From contig NW_025941759.1 in assembly GCF_000764305.2 (NCBI RefSeq), forward strand, positions 62,001-126,000: 64,000 bases of DNA. Direction: 5' to 3'. The stretch is from Hyalella azteca (lineage: Eukaryota; Arthropoda; Malacostraca; Amphipoda; Hyalellidae). The notes below the pieces were generated by a model that was not told where the DNA came from, made no database searches, and worked only from the letters and a program-made list of their open reading frames with translations. This document shows, piece after piece, positions 8,501 through 17,904 of the stretch; the first letter of the stretch is position 1, and each line of letters opens with the position of its first letter. The position numbers were made by a program, and so were the translations under genes.

Positions 8501-11050
8501 TACGAGGGCATCGTTCATGATGTCGTTTTCATTGATGAAACGCTTCATCTCGGCTTCGGTGACGAGTTCCTCTTCAAGTACAGGACGGGCATGAAGGTAA
8601 ATGTTCAGTTTTGGTTCAGTAGGAGCAACTTCATCCGGTGCCACGCCGCGCTCCAACACGCCAGCAAGATTCTTCGTATTCTGTTTCCGACACCCAGTCT
8701 TACGTAAGTTCACGCTCATTATTTTGACTTGTGTTGCTTGACTCTACAAAGAATCAGGCTGTCTAAATTAATTTACAAATTTTATTTTGCATTTCTTTTG
8801 ATTGCGTGTTAGATTTTAACGTAACGTTTTATTAGCGGTCCGTTTTATTCTACCCTAATGATAAAGCATAATTTTAGCAGGCGCACGTTTTTATTGATTT
8901 AAAAATCAACGTAATCATTTGTGGTGGCTCCTGACTTGAAATTATTTGATTATGGTTTATATTTTGGCCTTTCTTCCAACTACAGGATAAATGAAGGGAA
9001 ATTGAAAAAAATCGAATTTTGCGATCCCCGCGTGGGCCAGAACAAGATGCAGCGCCAGGCCGTAGAGGCGATCGTGAACCGTGTGAGCGCTCCCGCCCCC
9101 TACATTATTTTCGGGCCTCCTGGCACCGGGAAAACGTCAACGATGGTCGAGGCCATCAAGCAAGTCTACAAGCAGAACGTCAACGACAACATTCTGGTGT
9201 GTGGTCCGTCCAACGCTAGCTGTGATATTCTCACAGAAGGACTCCTGAAACACATCAGCGCAAACAAAATACTGCGAGTGAACGCTCGGTCTCGCGGTCG
9301 CGCTGGCATCTCTGACAAGGTTTGGAAAGTGAGCTCTCATGAGGGCAACTTTAGTACCATTCCGACCATGGACATGCTGCGCTCGTACAACATCGTCATC
9401 GCTACATACTCGACGGCGTACCGCGTCTTGCCGCTAATGCGCGAGAAGTCAACGGAATGTGCGTATACGCACGTGTTTCTCGACGAGTGTGGGTACACTG
9501 TGGAGCCTGAAGCACTTATCCCTTTGCTGGCCTTTCCTAAGATGGTTGTACTTGCAGGTGATCCTTGCCAGCTCGGACCTGTCGTCACAAATATGAACGC
9601 CCTCAAGATTTCATTGTTCAAAGGACCAAAAAAAGATTTACAAAAAGGTTTCCGCATGGACCAAAGTCTGCTAGAGCGTCTCATGGCCTTGCCCATGTAC
9701 AAATCCAACGCGGGCCATTATAACCATCAGTACATCACGAAGCTCGTGAATAACTATCGCTCTCATGCTCGCATCCTTGAAATCCCTAACAAACTCTTCT
9801 ATGAAGACCAACTTGTTGCCAGAGGTGATCGTAACGTGCTCAACTCGATGCTGAACTGGAATAAGCTTGCAAATAAGAAAAGCAGGCTTCCAAATCCTGA
9901 CATACCCATCGTTTTCCACTTCGTCAACGGCAGGGAGGAAAGGAGGGCCAACAATCCCAGCTTCTTTAATGTCTTCGAAGTCGCTCGAGTTGTGCAGTAC
10001 GTGAGGCGACTCATGCGCGAGATGCGCGTCAAGCCTGAAGACATTGGCATCGTCACGCCATACCGAGAGCAAATGAGGAAGGTGAAGTTTGAGCCAAAAT
10101 GTGTGTTTTTAAATGGGTAACGCTTGAAACGGGTCTGTTGAAATGAAGAAGGTGAAGTTTGAGCCAAAAAGAGTTTTTAAATGGGTAACGCTTGAAACGG
10201 GTCTGTTGAAACGAAGGTGAAGTTTGAGCCAAAAAGAGTTTTTAAATGGGTAACGCTTGAAACGGGTCTGTTGAAATGAAGAAGGTGAAGTTTGAGCCAA
10301 AATGTGTGTGTTTTTTAATGGATAACGCTTGAAACGGGTCTGTTGAAACGAAGAAGGTGAATTTTGAGCCAAAAGGTGTGTTTTTAAATGGTAACGAGTG
10401 TGTAGCTTGATACGGGTCTGTTGAAATACGTGATGGGTTACTTTGTTCATTGGTGTACATGAGTGTTTATAATTAGCATGGTAGAAGAGTAGAAAGCGAA
10501 ATTATAAATGATATGAGTTCTAAAGAATGCTGGTGCTACGCATTCTATTATTTATTGAACAGGGTTTAGTGGGACCGCTCAAGCATACAAGTCAATCATC
10601 CTTCAAGACAAATGTCTGGCACATTTATTCTGTCATGAACAACTAATATAACTTTTACACACGCATGCACTACATTCTGTGCGTATTTGAGATCCGAGAC
10701 GCTCTAGATGCTCGTCTCGGTCGCGCGACAAGCGCCCTGCGTCATTTTTGTTGACTTTATTTGTATTGTATTTTTGCATTGTGTTACATGCAATTAACTC
10801 ACGGAAATTTATGAGAATTTCCTTTAATGTTTGAGAAAATAGTCACTACATTCTGAGCGTATTTCAGATCCGAGACGCTCTAGATGCTCGTCTTGGTCGC
10901 GTGACAAGCGCCCTGCGTATCGGCACGCCCGAGGTCTTCCAGGGCGACGAGCGGCGCGTCGTCATCGTGTCGACCGTGCGCGCCAACCCTGAGCGCCTCA
11001 TCGCCGGGGACAACATCACGGCACAGCTGGGCTTCCTGTCCAACCCCAAG
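2414..11050 (+). CDS. Mov10-like: MOV10/MOV10L1/Armitage-type RNA helicase (partial, 7 exons)
   Basis: Seven exons (2414-2508, 5019-5171, 5653-5777, 7138-7209, 8054-8703, 8986-10081, 10868-11050) join in consistent phase (1,1,0,0,2,0,0) with GT-AG borders and encode about 790 residues. The family comprises 5'-3' SF1 helicases acting in RNA silencing; MOV10L1/Armitage loads piRNA precursors. Visible motifs: Walker A GPPGTGKT (9113-9136), motif Ia CGPSNASCD, motif II DECG (9482-9493), motif III AGDPCQLGP, motif IV NNYRSH, motif V IVTPYREQ and motif VI start FQGDERRVVIVSTVR. The strongly conserved NVAVTRAK segment expected right after LGFLSNPK is missing, as is the amino-terminus. I cannot tell MOV10 from MOV10L1. 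Codons are GC-richer than the surrounding introns. Several exon borders are tandemly duplicated. Confidence 0.9.
2742..3090. repeat. 25-bp minisatellite
   Basis: About 13 copies of a 25-bp unit containing TTTCTCCTACTGGTAGG followed by (T/A)TTTATGG. CCTACTGGTAGG is itself a palindrome. Diverged relatives continue to about 3260. Confidence 0.9.
3405..3490. repeat. 21-bp tandem repeat
   Basis: Four copies of TTGTTGTGCTAGGTTATTTT-like units. Confidence 0.85.
4004..4160. repeat. 26-bp tandem repeat
   Basis: Six copies of ACGTCACAACTGCCTGGCAT plus GTGTAC; the last copies are shortened. Confidence 0.9.
4295..4640. repeat. About 76-bp tandem repeat
   Basis: Four and a half copies of a unit that starts GGCTTGAAGTTTTCTT and includes GGAAGACATCACCTGAC, GGACGTAGGGTGTTACACTG and ATAAGTAACT. 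Confidence 0.9.
5019..5171 (+). CDS. Mov10-like: Mov10-like exon b
   Basis: Reads NAPQVNIKIKNVTRGNLRLE ... ELEPG, fitting the amino-terminal beta-rich region of the MOV10 family. Acceptor CCCACTGCAG|AT, donor CCTG|GTAACT. Phases match exons a and c. Confidence 0.8.
5189..5300. repeat. 28-bp tandem repeat in intron
   Basis: Four exact copies of a unit containing TTGCGTCTGCCTATGAATTT and TAACTGGG, beginning 17 bp after the exon b donor. Confidence 0.95.
5449..5660. repeat. 44-bp array carrying the exon c splice acceptor
   Basis: Five units (5449-5492, 5493-5536, 5537-5580, 5581-5624, 5625-5660; the last is 36 bp). Each ends in ACAG|ATGCTGAA, i.e. the acceptor AG plus the first eight bases of exon c. 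Only the last unit runs on into the exon. Confidence 0.9.
5653..5777 (+). CDS. Mov10-like: Mov10-like exon c
   Basis: Reads AEYCIEFSAVQPGKGCYEVP, FLQFRC, DREIEHQMFLL. Acceptor GTACAG|AT, donor CTC|GTGAGT. The open frame continues 36 bp upstream through the previous repeat unit, so the acceptor at about 5616 would also keep the frame. Confidence 0.85.
5826..5937. repeat. 16-bp tandem repeat
   Basis: Seven copies of TATTTGTTAATGTATG. Confidence 0.95.
5948..5990 (+). repeat. Duplicate of the 3' end of exon c with its donor
   Basis: An exact 43-bp copy of 5735-5783 (AAAGACCGGGAGATAGAGC ... ACTCGTGAGT), followed by about 60 bp of diverged copy of the intron start. It lies within the intron and has no acceptor of its own. 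Confidence 0.9.
6050..6579. other. Intron sequence, nothing recognised
   Basis: AT-rich intronic DNA without an identifiable element. Confidence 0.4.
6580..6880 (-). pseudogene. Non-LTR retrotransposon C-terminal fragment (jockey/I/R1 group)
   Basis: The minus frame gives LRCGHHPSLQTYANRIGQAD-like sequence followed by CPSCQRAPHTITHILLDCP, the Cys-Cys-His-Cys module found at the end of jockey/I/R1-group ORF2 proteins after the RNase H-like region. The 3' part runs into a CAA microsatellite. The upstream ORF2 is missing, so this is a truncated relic within an intron. Confidence 0.75.
6881..6985 (+). mobile_element. LINE 3' UTR fragment with ATGTT tail
   Basis: Matches the 3' ends at 39080-39143 and 17905-17990: CAAGAATCGGCGACAGGCC, AGGCCTA..CTTCAGCGCCGA, then (TATGT)n. 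It sits on the strand opposite to the adjacent ORF2 fragment. Confidence 0.75.
7138..7209 (+). CDS. Mov10-like: Mov10-like exon d
   Basis: 24 codons: CIDYLTEDVLSVPAEVLS then TDEESK. Acceptor TTTTTCAG|, donor AAG|GTGAGC, phase 0 on both sides. Confidence 0.75.
7395..7590. repeat. 25-bp tandem repeat
   Basis: About seven copies of ATAACATCAGCCATGCATGA followed by TCAAC or TCTGCG. Each contains the palindromes ATGCAT and TGATCA. Confidence 0.9.
8054..8703 (+). CDS. Mov10-like: Mov10-like exon e
   Basis: 650-bp exon, open throughout. Reads IEKRRKAPSVPTPKLYLPG, then the MOV10 1B/stalk region including FLYPYPEYLRELV, TGDSVFVRLPSEVPSVPYEG, FKYRTGMKVNVQFWFSRSNF and ILFPTPSLT. Acceptor TTTCTCAG|, donor AC|GTAAGT (phase 2). 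Confidence 0.9.
8986..10081 (+). CDS. Mov10-like: Mov10-like exon f (helicase core)
   Basis: 1096-bp exon, open throughout, starting INEGKLKKIEF. It carries Walker A, Ia, DECG box, III, IV and V motifs listed under the gene. Acceptor CTACAG|G completes the split codon of exon e. Donor AAG|GTGAAG. DECG in place of the more usual DEAG is a conservative change seen here directly. Confidence 0.95.
10070..10440. repeat. About 66-bp array carrying the exon f donor
   Basis: Five copies of a unit (ATGA(A/G)GAAG|GTGAAGTTTGAG ... TTTTTAAATGGGTAACG ... GAAACGGGTCTGTTGAA). Each begins with the end of exon f and its GTGAAG donor; the fifth has GTGAAT. Unit lengths vary by indels. Confidence 0.9.
10665..10747 (+). 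repeat. Duplicate of the exon g acceptor and exon start
   Basis: Matches 10845-10919 with few substitutions: CTACATTCTG.GCGTATTT(G/C)AG|ATCCGAGACG. The upstream copy reads TTTGAG instead of TTTCAG before the exon, then loses similarity after GCCCTGCGT. It is a decoy or dead acceptor. Confidence 0.9.
10868..11050 (+). CDS. Mov10-like: Mov10-like exon g
   Basis: 61 codons starting IRDALDARLG, with IGTPEVFQGDERRVVIVSTV and ending AQLGFLSNPK. Acceptor TTTCAG|, donor AAG|GTATGG, phase 0. The following MOV10-family motif was not found downstream. Confidence 0.9.
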
Positions 11051-11349
11051 GTATGGAGGCTTCCTGTCCAACCCCAAGGTATGATGGCTTCCTCTACAAC
11101 CCCAAGGTATGATGGCTTCCTGTCCAACCCCAAGGTATGGAGGCTTCCTGTCCAACCCCAAGGTATGGAGGCTTCCTGTCCAACCCCAAGGTATGGAGGC
11201 TTCCTCTACAACCCCAAGGTATGGAGGCTTCCTCTACAACCCCAAGGTATGGAGGCTTCCTCTACAACCCCAAGGTATGGAGGCTTCCTCTACAACCCCA
11301 AGGTATGGAGGCTTCCTCTACAACCCCAAGGTATGGAGGCTTCCTCTCC
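11023..11349. repeat. 28-bp array carrying the exon g donor
   Basis: About 11-12 copies of a 28-bp unit made of GGCTTCCTGTCCAACCCC (or CTCTACAACCCC) followed by AAG|GTATGGA. The first copy is the true end of exon g, so every unit carries a copy of the donor site. All three frames are open across the array; after three units the phase is restored. Confidence 0.95.
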
Positions 11350-11350
11350 N
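11350..11350. other. Single N at the join of two unrelated arrays
   Basis: The N separates the 28-bp array from the 30-bp satellite. It is probably a gap or merge point of unknown real size. Confidence 0.8.
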
Positions 11351-12172
11351 TTATCAACGTGTTGCAACAAAATCAACTCGTTATCAACGTGTTGCAACAA
11401 AATCAACTCGTTATCAACGTGTTGCAACAAAATCAACTCGTTATCAACGTGTTGCAACAAAATCAACTCGTTATCAACGTGTTGCAACAAAATCAACTCG
11501 TTATCAACGTGTTGCAACAAAATCAACTCGTTATCAACGTGTTGCAACAAAATCAACTCGTTATCAACGTGTTGCAACAAAATCAACTCGTTATCAACGT
11601 GTTGCAACAAAATCAACTCGTTATCAACGTGTTGCAACAAAATCAACTCGTTATCAACGTGTTGCAACAAAATCAACTCGTTATCAACGTGTTGCAACAA
11701 AATCAACTCGTTATCAACGTGTTGCAACAAAATCAACTCGTTATCAACGTGTTGCAACAAAATCAACTCGTTATCAACGTGTTGCAACAAAATCAACTCG
11801 TTATCAACGTGTTGCAACAAAATCAACTCGTTATCAACGTGTTGCAACAAAATCAACTCGTTATCAACGTGTTGCAACAAAATCAACTCGTTATCAACGT
11901 GTTGCAACAAAATCAACTCGTTATCAACGTGTTGCAACAAAATCAACTCGTTATCAACGTGTTGCAACAAAATCAACTCGTTATCAACGTGTTGCAACAA
12001 AATCAACTCGTTATCAACGTGTTGCAACAAAATCAACTCGTTATCAACGTGTTGCAACAAAATCAACTCGTTATCAACATTGTTGCAACAAAATCAACTC
12101 GTTATCAACATTGTTGCAACAAAATCAACATTGTTTCAACAAAATCAACTCGTTATCAACATTGTTGCAACG
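11351..12172. repeat. 30-bp satellite, 24 identical copies
   Basis: 24 exact copies of a 30-bp unit (TTATCAACGTGTTGCAACAA plus AATCAACTCG) fill 11351-12070, followed by three or four diverged copies with an extra T. Open frames across it are trivial. Confidence 0.98.
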
Positions 12173-13279
12173 TCATTTGACTGGAGGCGCATCAATTTCC
12201 AGAACCGAAAGATATTTGAAGGAAACTCGCGTTTCCTCCAGACTGTTTCAATTGTATTTTATTTATTTAAGTTTACTCTAAAAAATTTTATAAAGTAACA
12301 GTGAAAAACGCAGAAATTTCCAAATCGAACCTAAAATAATATTGAAATAATGATAAATTTATTCTCTACATCTTTTTGTACCGAAGAAAGTCGACGTGTT
12401 CGTGTTTGCAATTATAATCAGCTTTCGAACCAATTTTTTTAAATGTAGAACTGAGATTATAAACACACCGTAGCTCCATGACTAAACCAAGTGCTACTGA
12501 GGGATCGACTTTCTGAACCATTAACCAATTAACCTGAGCATTAATCTTATTAACTTAACGCGAGAGCTACGTATCAATGGCAGAGATGTAGAGAGATACA
12601 ACACAAAATATAACAAGTATATACATATCTTCAATTATTCAATGCCACGAAATACAACACAAAATATAAGAAGTATATACTATATCTTCAAATATTCAAT
12701 GCCAAATGCCAACTGATGTAAACCTGCGAATTCCTTAATGAAGAATCGGCTCGTTGTACAGGATTTTTTGAGACTCGCACTTGTTATAGTTTTTTAATTG
12801 CTTCATCTGTCCTCTCTTCTCTACTGAACAATTATTGTTATTCTCTGCACTCGAGTCTTAAAGTCTTGGCTGAACAATCTGCTCTGCCGCTAGTTAACCC
12901 ATTAATAGATAATACATATCATTATTGTAGAGTATTAAATCTCCAGTGATGTGTTGCCAGTGTTGGTTGTGGTATAAATTGTGGTATAATAACTTTCATA
13001 AATTTCCTTCATTTTTCATTTTTAGAACGATTTACCTTCAAGATTTACATTTTACACCTTGCCTTGTTTTATTTGTTTTGATTAGTATACATATAAATGA
13101 AAATGACTATCCCAAAATTAGTTATATACAGCAGTTGCGTTATACAACTCCTGTAGCAGCTCAATGATGTTGGTTGCTGCCTCAATGTTGCTTCTTCTAT
13201 TCCTCCCTTTTTTGTTGGTCGAATTTATATGTTACTTTATTTTCCTCATGTTTTCTGAAGATATTACCTGCTGCTGTAT
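12173..13279. other. AT-rich non-coding sequence
   Basis: No gene recognised. A roughly 55-bp block with AATACAACACAAAATATAA is imperfectly repeated at about 12596 and 12652. The missing last helicase exons are not here. Confidence 0.5.
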
Positions 13280-13584
13280 ACCATATACCATATAATATAT
13301 ACCATATCCATATACCATATACCATATCCATATACCATATCCATATCCATATACCATATATCATATACCATATCCATATATCATATCCATATACCATATC
13401 CATATACCATATCCATATACCATATCCATATCCATATACCATATCCATATACCATATCCATATATCATATACCATATCCATATACCATATATCATATACC
13501 ATATCCATATATCATATACCATATCCATATACCATATACCATTTCCATATACCATATCCATATACCATATCCATATACCATATC
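13280..13584. repeat. ATATCC/ATATACC simple repeat
   Basis: CCATATA-based 6/12-bp repeat, followed by a single N at 13585 that looks like another closed gap. Confidence 0.95.
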
Positions 13585-13585
13585 N

Positions 13586-14064
13586 TTTACCTAATTAATG
13601 TTCAAATACCTTTACCTTATTAATGTTTAAGATTACTGCTGAAGATGCTAACCAATTATTATTTCGACCAACAGCGTTCATTTTTCTATTAAAATTACAT
13701 TTGTAAACGTTTCATTTTATTATTTATTAACGCTTTATTATGAACATCGTTGTAAATTAATGGTTCTTTATTCCGTTTCGTTGTGGCTCTCTCTATCCAA
13801 TTTGATCTCGTGTGTAGTAATGAATTATCCCGGCCTCGTACTGTGCCTCTGCCGTTCATTATTTTAGTTTTAGCTCCTATCATCACCATCAGTAGCACCT
13901 ACCATCACCATCAGTAGCACCTACCATCACCATCAGTTTGTCATACCGCAACAGTTTATTGCAAAATTACTGAAGAAAAATAAATTTATTTGAGATACCG
14001 GTATAATTCTGCGTAACATAAGAGTTTTTGCTATTGAATCATGGATATAATTTAGCAATTCTGT
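13586..14064. other. AT-rich sequence with a short repeat
   Basis: Only a threefold AGTAGCACCTACCATCACC-type repeat at about 13876-13936 stands out. Confidence 0.5.
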
Positions 14065-14560
14065 TTAGTTTAGTATAAGAACGTCTAGTTTCATACCTTT
14101 GACTCGTGGCTTTTCCACGATGTTAAAACATTGATGTATAACATTGTGGTTGTTCCACGATGAAGCATAGTTGATATTATTACATATGCGTTTTTTTATC
14201 CATACCATTATCACTAGTTCTCCCATCACTATTCTACTCCTTATATTATCAGTCTGCTTATATCGCAAGTTCACAAGGAATTTAAAAGCAATGAAAACAC
14301 CAAGCAAATTCATTTTTACTTTTTCGAACTGACGATGGAGCTGGACTCCGAAACGTTTTCAATATCGATATGGTGAATTTGCTTGGTGTTTTCTTTGCTT
14401 TTAAATTCCTTATTCTACCCCTATTACATTATCAGCACTTCTCCCATCACTATTTTGCTTTGCAGCACTTCTCCCATCACTATTTCCATTACATTATCAT
14501 TATTTCTCCCATCACTATTATACTCGCATCAAACTATGATGACTCATACGATTATTTTCA
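14065..14560. mobile_element. Hairpin element with hammerhead-like core (possible Penelope-like fragment)
   Basis: Inverted arms of 38 bp (14275-14312 and 14374-14411; one mismatch) enclose a segment with CTGACGA (14329-14335), a GGAG/CTCC stem and GAAAC (14350-14354), the order of a hammerhead ribozyme core. The same segment occurs inverted at 43790-43880, showing it is a dispersed element. The minus frame 14313-14065 is open (82 codons) but unrecognised. Hammerhead motifs are known from the terminal repeats of Penelope-like elements; assignment to that group is inference. Confidence 0.5.
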
Positions 14561-15410
14561 ACAGCTGATTGGCCCTGTCCTGAGTAGCGGACTCAGCAGC
14601 CGACGCTTTTCACCTCTGCGCATCCACCCGACGTCGTCGGCTGCAGCAGCATCCATAATAGCATCCACACCCGCTGGATATCTGGCATCCATAGTAGCAT
14701 CCACACCCGCTGGATACCTGAGACACGACGCACACCCGTCACTTGTGTGTGACAATTTCTATTGTGGATTGGTCGAGCATGAATTTGTCACCCTGATACC
14801 TTACAGGCATGCTTCTCTGACCTGCGAAGCAAACCTGTACTTAATTAATTAAGTTGGTCGGTATTTTGCATTTGTATTGCATTACGTAGCGCCTTAGCCC
14901 TGGCCTATGGGGATCCCATCGGCCCATCGGGGCGTCCCATGGGGCATTGTTCTTGAGCTGCCCCATTCATCTCATTATTTATTCCCGTGCAGTGGTCTGA
15001 TTCATTTGTTATGTACCGCTCCATTGACCTCTATTATTTATTTCTTATTTTTTAGCGTCAATTAATTCTAGAATTTTAACCCTTTTAAACGCTAACGTTG
15101 TTTTTTTTTTCGTTTATTACATTGCTTTGTAAGTTAGAGATCATGGATAGATAAATTTATTGCTTTTAACTAGTGATGTGACAGCCGTAGCGCAAGTCCA
15201 TTTTTTCTTTCACCAAAACACTCCTTCGTTTTTTTCGTACCCCCACTTCAGCCCCTCTGCAGCGTTAGTAAAAATGCTCAACCCTACTGAAGATTGCGCC
15301 ATTGCATGGCGTTAAGCTTACATTTTATTTTAGCTGATTAACAAACCTCGCTAATGAATAGTCCTCTGTGCAATGAATAGGCCTTTTAATAATGGATAAA
15401 CCTTTGTATA
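14561..15410. other. Non-coding sequence with a 34-bp duplication
   Basis: A unit with AGCATCCACACCCGCTGGAT is repeated twice at about 14650-14720. Otherwise nothing recognised. Confidence 0.5.
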
Positions 15411-16092
15411 ATTGATAGGTAGGTCTTTGTATAATGGATAGGCCTTGGTATAATGGATAGGCCTTGGTATAATGGATAGGCCTTGGTATAATGGATAGGC
15501 CTTGGTATAATGGATAGGCCTTGGTATAATGGATAGGCCTTGGTATAATGGATAGGCCTTGGTATAATGGATAGGCCTTGGTATAATGGATAGGCCTTGG
15601 TATAATGGATAGGCCTTGGTATAATGGATAGGCCTTGGTATAATGGATAGGCCTTGGTATAATGGATAGGCCTTGGTATAATGGATAGGCCTTGGTATAA
15701 TGGATAGGCCTTGGTATAATGGATAGGCCTTGGTATAATGGATAGGCCTTGGTATAATGGATAGGCCTTGGTATAATGGATAGGCCTTGGTATAATGGAT
15801 AGGCCTTGGTATAATGGATAGGCCTTGGTATAATGGATAGGCCTTGGTATAATGGATAGGCCTTGGTATAATGGATAGGCCTTGGTATAATGGATAGGCC
15901 TTGGTATAATGGATAGGCCTTGGTATAATGGATAGGCCTTGGTATAATGGATAGGCCTTGGTATAATGGATAGGCCTTGGTATAATGGATAGGCCTTGGT
16001 ATAATGGATAGGCCTTGGTATAATGGATAGGCCTTGGTATAATGGATAGGCCTTGGTATAATGGATAGGCCTTGGTATAATGGATAGGCCTT
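15411..16092. repeat. 19-bp satellite
   Basis: About 35 nearly identical copies of TTGGTATAATGGATAGGCC, with variant copies at the left edge and a single N (16093) at the right edge. Long open frames on the minus strand are repeat artefacts. Confidence 0.98.
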
Positions 16093-16093
16093 N

Positions 16094-17904
16094 ATTTCCC
16101 TTCTCTGTCTCTCTCGTGCGGGCGGCCGACGTCCCGTGTAAGCGACCTCTTGTTCGAGTGTCTTCGTTTCTGTTGCTTTTCACCTGTCCCTCCTTGTCAC
16201 TTCGTCTCTTTGAGATGCTAACGCTGCTTCTCTCGAGCCAGCTTCAGCGGGCTGTACAAATGAGACCTTCCGCTCCTTGTGGGTGATGAATAATTTGAGA
16301 TATTGAATAATTGAGACCTTCAGCCTCGCTTGCGATGTTACATTTTGACCTCCGGTGCGAAAAAGCTTGATAGCTGAAGCGATAGCAAACCATTCCACTA
16401 CTACTACTTATTAAATTGCGAGGAATTCTATCCGATTAACCGCTAGAAATTCGCTCATTGCAGATATTAGCGCGTGATGATGCGAGGCCGAGCTTCGTAA
16501 TCCCTTTCCTAGCTTAAGCTTAATATTGCAATGTTTTTCGGTGAAAAGACTTAATTTTAAGAATCATGGCAGTATTCTGGACCACATTTCTCCACCAATG
16601 TAGTACATGAGAAGAAATCATTGTTTAATACCGACACAAGAACGCGGACGGTTTTGACCAGCTTCTGGCGGGCGAAGTCTTCTGTTGACCTCCTATGTGC
16701 CTTGGCTGTTGAAACACACTGAATTGCAACAGTTTGCTTGAATCTTCTTTTCTGAACTTCTAAAAATGCATTCTTTCCGAGTTGATAATTCAATTTTCTG
16801 CAATCAATGTATAAAAAAGTTCCCTAGACACCACTGTTATAGGTATCGTTTTATAGTATTGACTCCGTTATACCGACATCGCCTGTGGCCGTATTCGTTC
16901 TATACCACGATCATTGTCTTAACTGTAAGTTTGACAGAGTGTATTACTGTTATGGTGTGTTACCCACGTAATGGATGTGTCCGTCCACGCAATCACATAA
17001 CGTATGTCATATTGATATGAACACGAGAGTTTACGCCTCAGAGTGCCTTACGAACGCACCCACTTTAGTCCTTTAGGTCATTTTCCACTCGAATATAAGT
17101 GCTTGGTGCAGTGGCATTATACTAGGGGCTTTAACTCTAGAGCTAACTAGTAGACAAAATAGATGATCGTTTTAACTGAGTTGTGTTGATTTTATATCTT
17201 GTGTTGATTTATATATTTTAAGTGTTTTTATATCATGTAAAAGACCAATGTTCTTAAATACTTCATTATGAAGTTACTTACAGATTATAAATCAATCTAA
17301 TTCATTCCTGACTGTGATAGGGACGCATTTAGGAACAAGATTAATGTAGCTCTTAGAAAAGTTTGATATTTAAGACAGAGGAAAATATCATGTCGAGTGA
17401 TAAGTTCCCTCGTTGCCTGTATACGAATACGCTTATTACCAAAGTATTCGCTTATTACTGCTTAATTGGTATCTTAAAGAAATCTAGGCAATATATCAAG
17501 TCATAGGCTCTAGTACGTCTTTCATGACACCAAATCGTCGCCTACTCTAAACGATTTTAATTTTGTTTAATATGTGGAAATGTTTTCATTAATATGTTCA
17601 TTCCATTTAATTAGTGAGCTTATTTTAGTTGTAGCTGCAGTTTTCTCCGCACTTCAGCATAGAACTTGCCATTATTGAGCACTTGGAATTGAAGTGTTAC
17701 AGTCTAAGCACCTGAAACTAGGCTTACTTGTGGATGATGTCCTTGCTGACAACTGGATGTGCTAGTTTATTTTATGGAGAGATTTTATTTTAAACGAGCG
17801 TCATATCTTATTTTATTATTAACCTTCCTTGGAACTTGCTTGTGTTCTTGCATATTAAGATGATCTTGTTCGCCCTGCTGATGCGCACCATAAGATCTTC
17901 GTAA
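16094..17904. other. No gene recognised
   Basis: AT-rich DNA with short unconvincing open frames on both strands. Confidence 0.45.

Noticed and set aside
10901..12298. Frames of 260-465 codons on both strands
   Set aside because: Only the first 50 codons are exon g; the rest is translation of the 28-bp and 30-bp arrays.
13174..13623. Tyr/Ile/His-rich open frames
   Set aside because: Translation of the CCATATA simple repeat.
15386..16183. 265-codon minus-strand frame
   Set aside because: Translation of the 19-bp satellite (GLSIIPRPIHYTKAYPLYQ period), not a gene.
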